DNA from: Enoplolaimus lenunculus | Taxonomy: Eukaryota; Nematoda; Enoplea; Enoplida; Thoracostomopsidae | Reading direction: 5' to 3' | NCBI GenBank assembly: GCA_030248215.1 | Contig: JASANG010000954.1 | Span: forward strand, 1 to 64,000 | DNA: 64,000 nucleotides | Shown: positions 24,395 to 36,521 of the stretch, one piece after another | How the letters are laid out: every line of letters begins with the position of its first letter | How positions within the stretch are numbered: the first letter of the stretch is position 1 | Notes under the pieces: generated by a model | The model's input: the letters and a program-made list of their open reading frames with translations, nothing else | What the model was told of the DNA's origin: nothing | Database searches by the model: none | Program-made: the position numbers and the translations under genes

Positions 24395-27300
24395 ATGGTA
24401 TCTGTAATATTTCCTGCATTACTGAAGTCACACTGCGGTCGATCCTTGTTGCTGAGGCATTTACCGCGAGTTTGTTTGAGTTCTAGTATAGAACCAAGTA
24501 CAAGTTCAGGTGAGAGCAATATAATTCCTTGTATTGTGATAAGCTGGGTAGGCTAGAGTACGACGGTTTTTATCTTGCAGCTGAAAATTAGAGGCGTTCT
24601 TACATGGCTTCGATCCCGTAGCCCATGACCGATGGATTCTCAGTCCGACGCGCTATCACTGATCCACGCTACCTCACAAGCAGTTGCTGAGTTAGGTTTT
24701 TATGCCTTATAAGAACCTCAACATCGCACTCATGTTACTTAGTTATTCCATTTTTATTACTACTGCATATGAAGGCAATGCATATGCATCACTGTTTTAA
24801 CCGACATACAGCATAAATACGAGGTGTATTTTGTCTCAATGCATCCGCATGTCACATGCTTGTTGCACTGTGGAACTTTTCTTATTGATTAACTTCATTT
24901 TATGACAGCGATTAGAAATGCACACTAATGTGCTTACAGTTTGGTGTTTTATCAGTTCACTTAAATTCAGATGTTGAAGCAGCCGCCATCGTTTGCTTGT
25001 ATGAACACTTGCGGCACATAACATGCAACACAATATGTACTCTATCTATATTTAATTATTCATATAATTTAACAGGTGCTTGGGAAATATGCGCTGCTGT
25101 TGTTTTGGAGAGATACCCTATTATTACTCCCGAGCCAACTCCGTTGGAAAAGAAATATCGACAAATGATGTATCAGATTGAACAGGAAGCTTCGCTATTT
25201 TGTGACCATGAATTGCGCGATATCGAAGATAGGTATTGTGATACATAGACAATCTTTAATTATAAGACAATGAAATGCGTTAGTCAGTCAAAAACGCAAT
25301 CAACAAACGCCGCTACAAGATTTCGTTAAAAATTCCGAAACCAAATATCTCAACAAGTTTAAACCATATTAATTCAAATGATTCTCATAAATTTCAAATT
25401 TATACATAATTATATCAAGTATATTATATATCCATTATGTTTACTGCAGTTACCGTAATTTATAGAGTATCTGCAACGACTTTTATGCATGGGAAACAGT
25501 GTTCATTACTATTAAACACGGCTATAGAAACATTCAAAGATTTATCTCAGAAATGTTAACAATCATGTTATGCTTACGTAACTGATTAGTAAATTTAGAA
25601 AGCGACTAGAAGCTGCAGAGGAAAGCAGAAGAAGGGGCGATCAAGAAAGTAATAGTGGCAGTTCGAAAGTATTGCAGACTGCCCGCGATTTAGAAAGTTT
25701 ATGGGCGGAACAATTTAATGCATTCAAGCCAGCTAGCCGATTGACTGGTAGGTGAGAGTTAAGAAAACATTACGAACTGTATTTTTATGGCCACAAGAGG
25801 CTAGACATTGTGCTCAATATCACCGTTAATACGAATATTTGTGATTGCTATATATGTCTCTCCAATTGGAGTATTTAGTGTTACACAAACTATCCGACAA
25901 GCCTTCGGAGGGGCCGGACGGCATCTCCAACATCCTCCTGAAGCAGGGTGCAACCGGAATTATAAAATACCGGAACCGGAAAGTTAAAAAATGCCGGAAC
26001 CGGAGCCGGAACTGGAAAATAAAAAATATTTGTTACCGAAAAATTCATTTAAAGCGCTATTTTGTCGCTTTTAATGCTTTAAACACACTATTTAGAACGC
26101 CAAAGTCCTGAAACAAATACAGTAGGTGGAAACCTATGATAAATTATGGAGTACGGCACCAATTGAAAATTTTGGCTATGCACGCTCGGACAATTTCAGA
26201 AAAATAAGTTAGAATAATATGCCAATTTTTCTTAAATTTTCGAATAATAAAAATTTTTCAATACCGGAAATACAGGAAAATTCCGGTGAAAAAATACCGG
26301 ATTTCTTACCGGAACCGGATAGTGAAAAATGCTGGATTTTCCTACCAAAACCGGAATTCCGGTTGCACTCTGTCCTGAAGCATTTCCCAGAGGAAGGCAA
26401 AATGGCGATTCTCCGTCTCTTCAACGCTAGTTGGATAACAGGCAAGGTACCGAGCATCTAACGTTATGCTACCATCATACCACTGTCCATGAAACGGGAG
26501 CACCATGATACTCCGGCAGGGTATCGCCCCATCAGTCTATGCAGCTGTATTTCCAAGGCGATGGAACATCTGGTGAACAATCGTTTGCGTCACTGGCTGG
26601 AAACCAATCATCTCTCAGAGCTACAGGCCGGTTTCAGAAGAGCACGCAGCACAGAAGACCAAATTATGCGTATCACCCAGGAGGTCTCGGACGGATTTGA
26701 CGGGGAAGAGAAAGCTGTACTGGTGACCATCGACTTCCAACGCGCGTTCGATAAAGTATGGCGACCCACACTTCTGCATAGGCTCCAGCAGAAACGCCTG
26801 CCAAATTGCTACGTGAGATGGATTAAAAGCTTCCTGAGTGACTGGCGCGACAACGTAGACGTCGCGGGCGGGTAGTCGGAGCCGCATCTTCCGACTCCAG
26901 GCAGGCGTCCCACAAGGCGCTTGCCTCTCACCCACCCTCGTCGCCTGCTTCATTGATGACCTGCCAGGCGAACTTGGACAGGAAATCCCCGCGTCACTGT
27001 ATGCAGATGACTTAGCAGTGTGGGCTTTCGGCACCACAGTCAACGAAGCGGAGGAAAAAGTTCAAGCTTTCGACGGGCTGAGTAGGTGGTCGAAGAGATG
27101 GGGAACAGCAGTGAATGTGGAGAAGTGCGAGAGCTGCATTTTTGCCAAAGGTTAGCACTATGCCCACAGACAAGTGTCATTGACGTATGATGGCCTCCAA
27201 CTCCCGTACAACAAATACCCGGTCTTCCTGGGCGTGACATTCCAGCGAGAGCTCATATTCACCGAGCACATATAGAGGCTGAAACAACGACTCCTACCCA

Positions 27301-30300
27301 GACTCAACATCATCAGTGCAATCTCCGGCACCAAATGGGGAGCCGACAAAGAAACCAGTTGGCTACTGTACATCGGATACATTCGCTCCTGCGCCGAATA
27401 CGCTGTGGTGCCTGGATGCCGCTCGCCACCGAAACCGGAAAGAAAGCGCTCGAGACTATCAACAAGAAGCGGCCAGGAGGATCACCGGCTGTGTCCGGTC
27501 AACACCAACTGAACCGCTATTGCTCGAAGCGGACCTCATCCCCCTGCGGACACGTGTACTTCAACTAACAGCCAGAGCCTTGGATCGCTCCCTCAGGCTT
27601 TGGACACCGAAAAGGCTGACAAGCTGGCAAAAGCGGCCTCCCAGCTCCCACAAGACGAAGCACTGATAGACTGGGCATCCTCAAATCAACCGAAAACTCC
27701 GGAACAAGTTGGTTGGCAGCCTTCAGGATCCAGCGTGTCTGTCGAACTACGTGAACAAACAGCCGTGCGTCAACATATCGAGTCTGCCCTGACCCACGGG
27801 GAACGCTGAATCATGGCCCAACTACGCACTGGAGGCCACAATCCTGTCTTCAACGCCTACCTACATCGAATTGGAAAATCAGACACCCACAGATGTCGCT
27901 CGTTCAACGAAGAAGAAGAAACAATGGAGCATGTGCTGTACCGCTGCAATGCTCTAGCACGTAGCAGACTGCACCATCTCGGACCAGACTTTCAATCTGA
28001 AGACCTCGCGCGGCGCCCGAAAGTTGTAATAGCATTCCTGGTGGCTAGTGGTTTCACACCACGCCGTCGCATGTAGCCCGGGCCCCATCGAAGAAGAAGA
28101 AGAAGAAGTGATTGGTGTGGAATGGAAGAAGAATCTGTAGAGCACTTCGTACCTAAATGTTCGGTTCATAGCGCAGTTCGCCATAGAATATATAGATCAT
28201 ACACGCTAATAAATTTACAATAATATAAAGAAGAATTATAGGTTCATAACAGAGTCATCAAGATTTTAGTTTGGACATTCTGGTTTACAAAAACACTAAT
28301 CTTGACATAAAAAATTTCTCAAAGATAAAGTTTGCAATATTTAAATGATTGTGAATAATTTGTCACACTACCGTAAAAATTCCAGCTCCTGCATCTTTGA
28401 ATGCAGGAACAGGAACAGGAATTGAATTTTTGCAGGAATTCCGGCCAGAACAGGACTGCCGGCTGAACCCTGCTATCTTACTATATTCGATGGTTGTAAA
28501 GCAACTTTTTGCAGTTCAGCGTTCTCTATATCTGTAAAACAGTCGCGTATATGTTTTGTCTGTATGGTTGTAATGATAGTAATCTGACATTGCAGTACCG
28601 AATTATAGTAGGAATGTGCCTATTAATCGGCATCGATAATTTGCACGTTTCGCGAGTATCGTCACCGGCATTGCAAGAAATTGCCCGATCCTTTGCCGAT
28701 ACATTTCGTAAACAACAGTCAGTGTAGGAATGGTATCAATTTCACTTCTTGGTGAAACTGTTATCTCTCGTGTTTGTATTTGAAAAAATTAATTGAAATG
28801 AACCGCAATCGGCATCGCAAAACATTTTGCTATTGGCACATTCCTAGATTATACATACCTTTGTGAATTAGGTGTTTTAGCCGCTGATGAACATAACGAC
28901 CGAAAGTCATTAAAAAGGCGGTTAGATCGCAATCTTGTTCTCGTTGTAAATAAAACAATTGGCGAAAGCGATATCTGGTTGATGCCGTTTGAATACCGTA
29001 CTTCTGGCGAAACCATGCGACAGGTATATTTCACACAGTTTAAACCATTGCTTTCTAAAGTGTGCCTATAACAATAAACTGTAGTTATCTTTCTCCGAAA
29101 CGAAAGCTGCCCGCAACATGTCAAACAAAAAATAAATTGCAATTTAGCAGATGAAGTAAACAAGTCAGTGCTGTGTTTAGAAAATGTCAATTCAAGAATG
29201 TTGACGGTAAATATATAAGTTAATCTTTTTTATATAGTTGCAACTGATTTATTCTTTTTCTTATTTCAACTGATTTTTATGTTACAGTTTTGTGCTGTGA
29301 ATTGGGTAAATGCAGAAATGTTACCACTATTTCCAGGTGCGTCAACGTGCTATTGCTAACGTAGCTAATGGCGATGTAGTATTTTATGGTCAAACGCCGT
29401 GTGGCTTTTACAAGTTACCATATCCCCGTAAACACTGCCCTTCACCGACAGTAAGAGGCTGTAAGGTACTATTGGTTGATTTGATTACTGATTTTGCGTT
29501 GTAACCAGGGATGGGCGGTCTCGGCAAGTTTCGGGATTTGGCTGGTCTCGGTCTCGCATTTTTCCAGTCTCGATGGTTTGCAAACCGAGACCAAAAAGAT
29601 GATATTGTGACAAAGCACAATAGTTGTACTTTCGCGTTTAAAACTGCATTTATTGCGTCTATTCTATGTTAAAAAATTCTGCAGTCTATTCGGTTTACTA
29701 CCCGGGGTCAAAAACAACACTATAGCGTTGAACTACGGTTGCACTGAGGGTGTTTTGAGACAGTGGGATTTTTCCCGAGCCTGTTCGAAGGGTATGGGGA
29801 CCGTGGCAAAGTGAAAAATATAGTAAAAATAAAGTTTGACGGCGATTTATTAGCTTAATTGTATGAAATGGAAATTCAGCTTATATAAAAATATTCAAAA
29901 CTTTTATTTAAAAATCTTTTTTTATTTTCGGTAACAATTAAAAACTGTCCGAAACCGAAAGTCTCGGTCTCGCGAGGTTGGGTCTCTGCCTCGGTTTCGT
30001 TTTTTGAAAGAGAGCACCCATCCCTTGTAGTAACTGCCTCTTGGCGCAATAAATTGCTCTCAGTTTTATCAGACGGAGTAAACAACAACGCTATATTCAA
30101 CTTGTATATTAAATATGCTTGCAAAAACAATTTTCAAAAAAGAAACGTCTTGTAAAGCTTGAAAGTGCTAACCAATAAGCGACAATTTAGGTATTTCATA
30201 ACACCATGTGCATAACGTACATTTGCGTTTTATATATATATTTTAGGTGTTTTTCTACAAAGCTTTTGTAAAAGATCCTGAGGCAATAGACATAAAACAA

Positions 30301-30405
30301 TCATCTGAAACAATGAAGGATTATTATTGGCTAGCTCATGACGAAATAAAAGAATACTTCACTCCTCGGTATTATAGAAACGTTAAACGATTTTTATTCG
30401 AATAA
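24395..30405 (+). CDS. MRPL46: Mitochondrial large-subunit ribosomal protein mL46, 6 exons, complete
   Basis: Structural protein of the mitochondrial 39S subunit with a NUDIX-like fold. Exons: 24395-24509, 25076-25232, 25599-25747, 28881-29023, 29337-29465, 30247-30405; all phases close, 283 residues (human 279). The start at 24395 gives a basic, Ser- and Leu-rich mitochondrial presequence (MVSVIFPALLKSHCGRSLLL). Then ERYPIITPEPTPLEKKYRQM, IEQEASLFCDHELRDIEDR, ADEHNDRKSLKRRLDRN, DIWLMPFEYRTSGETMRQ, GQTPCGFYKLPYP and the C-terminal WLAHDEIKEYF match the family in order. An AATAAA lies at 30401-30406 and overlaps the stop codon TAA. Intron 3 holds a LINE with a nested MITE, intron 5 a hAT-like MITE, intron 1 a SINE-like copy. 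It is the only plus-strand gene and converges with RNF146. Confidence 0.96.
24595..24680 (-). repeat. tRNA-derived SINE-like sequence
   Basis: The minus strand reads a tRNA-like head: TGGATCAGTGATAGC (box A-like), an anticodon-like loop CTGAGAA inside GGACTGAGAATCC, and GGATCGAAGCC (box B-like). The pairing of the acceptor stem is not convincing, so a SINE or tRNA pseudogene is preferred over a working tRNA. A second box B-like GGTTCGCACCC occurs near 24075-24085 on the same strand. Lies in MRPL46 intron 1. Confidence 0.45.
25884..28108 (+). mobile_element. I-group non-LTR retrotransposon (LINE), 5'-truncated, decayed
   Basis: Sits in the sense direction in MRPL46 intron 3 and is clearly more GC-rich than its surroundings. 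Reverse-transcriptase blocks appear in order: SDKPSEGPDGISNILLK, YRPISLCSCISKAMEHLVNN, TIDFQRAFDKVWRPTLLHRL, LQAGVPQGACLSP, catalytic YADD at 27000-27011, then YNKYPVFLGVTF. An EKADKLAKAASQ block is the tail of an RNase H domain whose core is missing, and MAQLRTGGHNPVFNAYLHRI plus a Cys-rich EEETMEHVLYRC end the protein. Several stops and frame changes break it, and the endonuclease half is absent. It ends in a short GAA/AGA repeat (28089-28108), a tail type known in I-like elements. A MITE is inserted at 25944-26372. Confidence 0.88.
25944..26372. mobile_element. hAT-like MITE nested in the LINE, exact 8-bp target duplication
   Basis: 429 bp, from CAGGGTGCAACCGGAAT to ATTCCGGTTGCACTCTG. TCCTGAAG flanks it on both sides (25936-25943 and 26373-26380), the 8-bp duplication typical of hAT insertion. 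The interrupted LINE frame resumes in register after one copy of the octamer (ISNILLK followed by HFPEEGKMAILRLFN). Subterminal CCGGAACCGGAAA repeats are at both ends. The exact duplication suggests a fairly young insertion, younger than the LINE. Confidence 0.9.
28380..28472. repeat. Partial hAT-like MITE end with CAGGAACAGGAA repeats
   Basis: Ends CCGGCTGAACCCTG (complement CAGGGTTCAGCCGG) and carries GCAGGAACAGGAACAGGAA and GGAATTCCGG inside. The opposite terminus is not clear. It lies between the LINE and MRPL46 exon 4. Confidence 0.45.
29506..30026. mobile_element. hAT-like MITE with TCTCGG subterminal repeats
   Basis: 521 bp in MRPL46 intron 5. The left end CAGGGATGGGCGGTCTCGG mirrors the right end GAGCACCCATCCCTT. 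Flanking octamers GTTGTAAC (29498-29505) and GTAGTAAC (30027-30034) match at 7 of 8, a hAT-type target duplication. Repeats of GGTCTCGGTCTCG and CCGAAACCGAAAG fill the subterminal regions. No transposase. Confidence 0.85.
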
Positions 30406-32211
30406 ATTTATTGGTATAAATTACTATCATCATTGAGCTGTAAATACATTACGGGCAGAATTAATTGCGCAGTATCGCGATTGTGTTGGAGATTTTATAA
30501 ATCCAGCTGTTTAAGTATGCTTCGACCACAAGCCCAAAAATCAAACTTTTATTATTGTTCATTGTGATTATGGTTTGCTGAGTGACCGTTAGCGCAGAAA
30601 TTTCCGTTTCAAAATTTATTCCATGTCAACGGAAATTATTGAATAATCAAGGTTTTGCACGTTTTATTCCATTCATGACGACGTGCACAGTGTGCAACTT
30701 GGACCAAGCCTAGACAGTTTGTCACAGAGCAGTTGATATTGCGAATTTACTGCAAAAAGATGCTAAACAGGAGGTCCGCATTTTGATCCCAGTCAATTGG
30801 AGTTCGTATCGCTAATAAGAGTCCGTAAGCCGATAGAGTCCCTAAACACTAATTACAGACGAGTCCATAATGTCAATTATCCCTAATTGTAGCGCATAAA
30901 TAACTTCAGGACTAAATACGGTTGAGTTCGAATATTTAAAGCCTACATAAATTTCAAAAGTAATTTTTCGAACCGCGTTTGGGTCGCGACCGCGGTTGCA
31001 CTTAATTCTGTCGTGACTGTATAACCTTCATTATCGCTCAAGCGATTGATACAAGATAAATAAACGTTTAATTCAGCGGATAGTTGCAATACTGGATTAT
31101 GTATCACTAACGAAAGGGTGGCGGAGAGTGCGTTAAACAATAAATAACAGTCTGTCGAATAACAGAAAGGGGTACCCTCTTGAGAGGCCAAATCAATATC
31201 ACTTTCCCTTCTTATTCGGATACTACGGTTAACTATTGGATAACATTTTGTCTACTAATAAATTGTCTGCGAATATCATGATAATTTTCAAATGTCTGAT
31301 TACTTGAGGTAACATACCCAAATTTTCATGTTGAATATCATATACTAGATTTTGAAATTTGAATTTTTGACTCTGACGTAGTTCTGAGCCATTTTATGTC
31401 GGAAACGAATTTTCCCTAAACCCTAATTAGAGTTCATAAATGTCAACCCTATTTGTAGCGTATAAATGACTCCAGGACCAAATAATTTGAGTTCGAAACT
31501 TTAAAGCGCACTTAAATTTTGAAAGTACATTCTTAAGTATATATAACCTTTTATGGCCAATGTTACTTCAAAGGCCCTCTTGTTTTCCCGGGACAGAAAT
31601 GTACCAGGAGTACCCGTCCCATTTTCCCGGGACAGCAATGTACCAGGAGTACATTCCAAAAATAGATTTGGGACAGCGGGACAGATGAGACAGTGGGACA
31701 TATGGAACAGTTGGCACAGATGGGACACCCTTTTATTATCGCTCAAACTATTGAAACGAGACACGTTTAATTCAACGGATAGTTGCAGTATCAAATATAT
31801 ATATCAGTAAAACGAAGGGCGGCGGAGCGTGGGTTAAAAATAAATAACTGTCCGTAACCGAATTACAAGCGGGGGTACCATCTGGAGAATGACATCAGAG
31901 TTACTTATGTCGATTGATCCGATATGATAGGCCGAATTTTAACGTTTACGTTGAATCAACACGGGACAAACGGCGACCCGCCTACCCCGATTAACGTGAA
32001 TCCCGCATTAGAACCATGCTTGGTAGAAATGAACTCCGATTTTTACCGTGAACTCATATCCGTTTACAAGCTATTTTCCAGTAAACTGCCTTGTTTTCAA
32101 GTATTCCAAATTTATTTTAAACTTTAGAACCATGCATAGTATGTAGATTCGTTGATTGGCTAAATACTGAATTTAATTTAGCTTTATTTTAGAGGAGTTT
32201 AGCGGGAACGG
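30406..32211. other. MRPL46-RNF146 convergent intergenic region, left part
   Basis: No gene seen. It holds two diverged members of the CTGTARTGACC MITE family: 30798-31228 in reverse orientation, ending TTATTCGGATACTACGG, and about 31420-31917. The second has a ~37-bp direct repeat (TTTTCCCGGGACAG then AATGTACCAGGAGTAC, at ~31583 and ~31621). The rest is unassigned AT-rich DNA. Confidence 0.55.
30798..31228. mobile_element. CTGTARTGACC MITE, reversed copy
   Basis: A reverse-complement relative of 4376-4815. Shared blocks are TTGAGAGGCCAAAT, GGGGTACCCTC, GCGTTAAACAATAAATAACAG and AATAAGAGTCCG. Non-coding. Confidence 0.6.
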
Positions 32212-33306
32212 TGTATATGCAGCTCTTTCCTCGATGTATGCTTATCGCTCTGATTTAGTAAACGCGGCCGGTAATCGTTTATTAATAACACCGAGCATAT
32301 GCAAGTAAATCACAGGCTATGAAATTTAACTTGTAGCTTGAGCCGGAATCCTTAAAGCCTATGCCTGAATCCGTTTAGTCCAGTCACTGGCTTTACCGAC
32401 ACCAATATTTTTGCTCTTTTCCAGAACCCGTGCAATTCTAACCCCGTTAGAATTACACCCTGTTTTTAGCCGTGCACTCTAACCCCGTTAGAGATACACC
32501 AAGTTTCCGACCAATCTAACCCCGTTAGAATTGGCCAAGCCGTTGTAGAATAATAAATCTAACCCCGTTAGATTTATTAGACTACTTTTCCCAGGTTCTC
32601 CGTACAAATCCCAAGTTCTCCGGTTAACACACAACACCAGTATTCTTATTACCCGAGTTTCCTTCACATGATTACGCCACCGTGACTATTCTTAATCCTA
32701 ATACAATTCAAACCTACTTACCCAAGTTCCGTTCAAAGTCCAAACGTATAACACTTAACGCAACAGTAATTGATAATAACACACAGACTCCGCCGAAAAA
32801 GAATACAACCGCCTAGTACTAGCTCAAGATTGATACTGATTCCGGTCCCGGCTACCTCCTGTGCGTCTCGACCTAATTTGCATAACGACCGACACCCACA
32901 ATTGGGTGTCCATCAATGCTGTTTAGGTCCAGAGCCAATCACCCGGTTCAACCTCCTTTCGCCGACACATAACTACAACAACAACAATATTAACCACTCA
33001 TGTCGGACACTCACGACATGATGACTTAGACTAGCTAAGTCGTTAACCGCAAATCCAGCTATACCGATTATACAACATTATTCAATGGCCACGTAGGGCC
33101 CAGGTAAGTTTTACATTGCGGACAGAGCCGACATAGCATCGATTTTACTAATTTTACGCCTTGAGCAACGCCTAAGCCTAACTTAAGTTCTAAGAGAGAC
33201 TAGGTGGAGCCAGGGACACCCTTAAGGTGTGGTTTTGATTTAAGGTTTTATTTTGTGTTTTAGTTTTTAGTTTGAAATAGGTTTAAGAGTGGCAGAGCCA
33301 CCTACA
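32212..33306. repeat. Structured repeat family A, copy 1 (four stem-loops)
   Basis: Shares with copies 2 and 3 the order: CGATGTATGC / CGCTCTGATTTAGTAAA, CGCGGCCGGTAA, CAAATCACAGG-type block, CCACTGGCTTTACCG, stem-loop cluster, AACTTAAGTTCTAAGAGAGA, CTAGGTGGAGCC, and an end GTGGC-AGA-GCCAC followed by CTACA. Four hairpins share the core TCTAAC-CCC-GTTAGA at 32434-32454, 32477-32493, 32511-32534 and 32551-32579; the last has perfect 13-bp arms (TAATAAATCTAAC). No coding capacity, no clear target duplication. It ends 131 bp from the RNF146 stop, so it may enter the RNF146 3' UTR. Class unknown: an LTR-like or other non-autonomous unit is possible, since TG and CA bracket it. Confidence 0.75.
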
Positions 33307-33436
33307 CTCACCTCTCCTTTTATTCAGGTCACTATCACAGTACATTACAAGTTATCATTCTTGTCCGAATTTTCACCTCGAGATAATTCTTTGTTCAGCG
33401 CGTCAACTCCAACACCAATTCTTCGCGCACCACCCT

Positions 33437-36322
33437 CTATAGTTCCTTTTGGTTATTTTTCGTACTCTTTTCTTTGGCAATTTTCGTATTTTCTGTCAAC
33501 CCACGATCTTCTGCTAATTTTGTCGTCATTTGTTGTTGCATCCTAATTTCTTCGATTTTCACGCCTGCAATTCCTTTAACACCGCACGAGTCCAATTTGT
33601 CGCGCTTTATACGACGTCTTCGTCCAGTTGAACTTGAACGCCACTGGCTCATTGAATTGAAATCGATTGTATACATAAAGCCAGCGATAAGAAGTTCGAT
33701 CTGTGCCAAATCAGTAAAATATACAAACTAAACATTGAGCACACGGTAACGTCTTGCGGTTCACTAATAAAACCAAATTTGTAAGTAAGTTTTGTTCCAC
33801 CATCACTAAAAGATCATTTTGTCATTAATAGCGACTTTTGATGTCCTACTATAGTTATAGCAGTGTACAACAGGAGGTCTGCCTCCGGCTCCGGCAGAAA
33901 ATCGGCCTTCGGCTTCAGTTGAATTTTTGCCGGAAGTTCCGGCAATTTCGGCAGTAAAATTTTGCATAATTTTGTAAAAAAATTTCTGTTTAACGGTGTT
34001 TTGTTTTACTCCTGTCACAATTTTCAGGAAACAATTTCCGAATTTTCGCAGAAAATTAGCGTAAAACCAAACAACTTAACAACATATTGCAGATATTGGC
34101 TAAAATTAACTAACTAACCATCATTCTTACTATCTCATTTCTGGTCACCTCCGGCTCCGACATGTTTCCTTGACCTCCGGGTCCGGTATTTTTCATCTCC
34201 GGTTGCACCCTGATAGTTAGATCACGACGCTGCGGAACAATAGTTCGGTTGCCGGTAAAAAACTTTATTCGCTCACACTAAAAGGCCCTACATCAATATT
34301 GATCTACCTGCTTTGACTCAGCGACATATGCCGATTCAATCTCAGTTGAACTAGCTGCATCGTACTGCCACCAACCATCTCGGCCTTCGTAAAACCTGCA
34401 AAAAATTTTACCGAATCTTAGCAACTAAATGGCACATTGAGAAAACTTCTTTCTTAAAGACAGTCAAATAAAATAGGCAGACGCGAAGACAGGGGAGAAT
34501 CTTGGGGGCATACATCTCTCCCGATCCATAATCGAATACCTATATTTTGCAACATTTCCAGTTCTGATCACATATGTTCATCACTGCCCGATACAAACTT
34601 TTACTAACGAAACCGAACTGTTTCAGGGTCTTTACAACACACTTCTCTCAATACGAAATACTACAGTTGTGCTGTTACAGACTGTTTCATGTCTCACGAA
34701 TCAAATAAACAATGGCAGATATCGGTAAGCGAACTTCTTTTAGACAAATTTTATTATTCTTTGGCAAATTTCGCTAGCTTCACTTATTATTATTATTGTT
34801 CCGTTACTGCTATATGAATAGCAGTTTTCTATTTAAATCGCATTATTATAAAAGCTGTCAATAGTAAACGGTGCCCAAATGATGGCATATCGGCGGATTT
34901 TGGGATATTTCGCAAAACTGGCAGTAGATAAAATTAAAAATAAGGCAAGAGTTACAAAAGTGAGCTTAGCACTAAATATTTTACTACAATTTGCACTCTT
35001 TAAATTTCTGTTCGAGAATGAGGTCAATGTAGAGATGAAGGCCGTATCAGTCTACAACCATATTACTAAGGCTACGCAGGGCGCATCAGTGTACAAGCAC
35101 ATTCCTAAGTCTAACATCAGTGTAAGGATAACATATTCCTAAGCCGAAGCAAAAAATTAGCCTTGAACTTTAGCTTAAGTGCGCGCCGCGGAAAACCGCC
35201 CGCCCATCAGCTATACATGGATCGGGAAGAACATGGCCTGGATTGCCTCCTTGTACCCGTTAACTCTGAAAAGAAAACATCCGTGATAGTACAGTGCCCT
35301 AAGTAAAGTCAAAACCGCCAGACTGTTAACTATTCACAATAGTGTACAAGCACATTCCTAAAGCTAACTATCAGCATAAGGATAAGCATGACGCAAAAAA
35401 TTAGCCTAGAATGCTCTAGGTTAAGTCAAAACCAACAGACTGGTAACTGTTCGCAATACAATACAATTTTTTCTTACCATTGAAACTTGTCGCTGTTATT
35501 ATCAACGTTTTCAACTTGTTCAGTACCACCAGAAACAGAAGTTGACGGTTGTGGACAAGGATCGCAGCTTTGTGACAAATGACTGCTGCCAGGTTCACAC
35601 GACAGTGACAACTTTTGAAACTGCTCTCTACAATAGCTACTGTCATCAATTGTACCACGATCGCACGGGCGTACAAACTTTGGATTCTGAAAGTAATTCA
35701 CCGGAATGTCCATCCGACATAAAGCACAACGTGAACGACGAGACGCAGCTCCTGAAAGTATATAGCACAATAAGTATCATCGATATGCATGTTTGCAACA
35801 ACATGACCAAGTCTTCATTTTAATTCTAACTCATACAGATAAAACATTGATCATAGACTTTACGTTGGTCGCAATATTGTCAAACTAAAATATTAATAGC
35901 GTTCTTATGTTTTTAAAACTGGAAATCAATTTAATACAGCAAACACTGCGCTATACCTCTTTTTGTGCCGCGCAACGCGAACGCCGCCGGTCGTAAATAA
36001 AAGTAACTTTTAGATACTACGCGCAGATGAATGCGGCACCAACCCCGTTTCGTAAATATTTTTGACGCGATCCGCGGGTCGCAGCATCGAGTATAGCACA
36101 ACTTTACGTTGCCCTTCAATGAATCTAATTTTTGAATAAGAAATTTCATAAACACATACCTTTGATACACAAAAAGCAAAACGAATGACCACACGGTAAC
36201 ACGACAGGATAAACAGCGTTCGGTTTTAGACACACTGGACATTCTATCGGTGCTATATCAACTGATTCTGGTTCAAAATAGCTTGAAGTTGGTTCATCAC
36301 AAGTACCGTTATCTTTTTCCAT
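33437..36322 (-). CDS. RNF146: RNF146/Iduna-type PAR-dependent E3 ubiquitin ligase, 4 exons, complete
   Basis: RING E3 ligase that binds iso-ADP-ribose through a WWE domain and tags PARylated targets such as tankyrase substrates (axin). Exons: 36160-36322, 35478-35751, 34308-34395, 33437-33700; phases close, 262 residues (human 359). The start ATG is at 36320-36322; a longer in-frame ATG exists upstream (~36365). The C3HC4 RING is split by intron 1: CPVC, PCGHSFCFLC in exon 1, CALC in exon 2. The WWE domain follows in exons 2-4: WFYEGRDGWWQYDAASSTEI, then IELLIAGFMYTIDFNSMSQW and RRRRIKRD, GVKGIAGVKI. A Ser/Cys-rich stretch between RING and WWE is longer than in vertebrates, and the acidic C-terminal tail is shorter. 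Two copies of repeat family A flank the gene. A MITE (33861-34212) lies in intron 3. Confidence 0.96.
33861..34212. mobile_element. hAT-like MITE with CCTCCGGCTCCGG motifs
   Basis: Starts CAGTGTACAACAGGAGG and ends CCGGTTGCACCCTG (complement CAGGGTGCAACCGG). CCGGAG/CTCCGG repeats fill both subterminal regions. Flanks ATAGTTAT and ATAGTTAG suggest a target duplication, though two extra bases (AG) sit at the left junction. Lies in RNF146 intron 3. Confidence 0.7.
35060..35430. repeat. CCTAAGC-type repeat remnants with a duplicated block
   Basis: The block GTGTACAAGCACATTCCTAA occurs at ~35090 and ~35342, each followed by a CTAACATCAG / CTAACTATCAG stretch and AAAAAATTAGCCT. GCTATACATGGATCGGG near 35210 resembles the end of the CCTAAGCC MITE family. 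It lies in RNF146 intron 2. Confidence 0.4.
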
Positions 36323-36521
36323 TTGGCCCGGCAACCGTATGAACTTGGTTATGAAAGTTTTCAGCATACGATTACAAAATAATACATTAAAAGCACTAAG
36401 TTCTTACGTGAATATTTTCCATCTCATCACAGTTATTTAGCTGGAATTCAAATCACAGTCTTCCGGATAGGATGTTGTGAGAAGTTCGTGATTTTGACTT
36501 AAGCCTGTATCCTGTATCGCC

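Noticed and set aside
26209-26461. Open frames on both strands rich in PEPE/PEFR motifs
   Set aside because: They are translations of the CCGGAA subterminal repeats of the MITE nested in the LINE.
32212-33306. Repeat family A as a Helitron or a solo LTR
   Set aside because: The TG...CA borders and the terminal GTGGC/GCCAC hairpin are suggestive, but the end is CTACA rather than CTRR. None of the three copies shows a matching 5-bp or other target duplication, and no coding partner is present. The class is left open.
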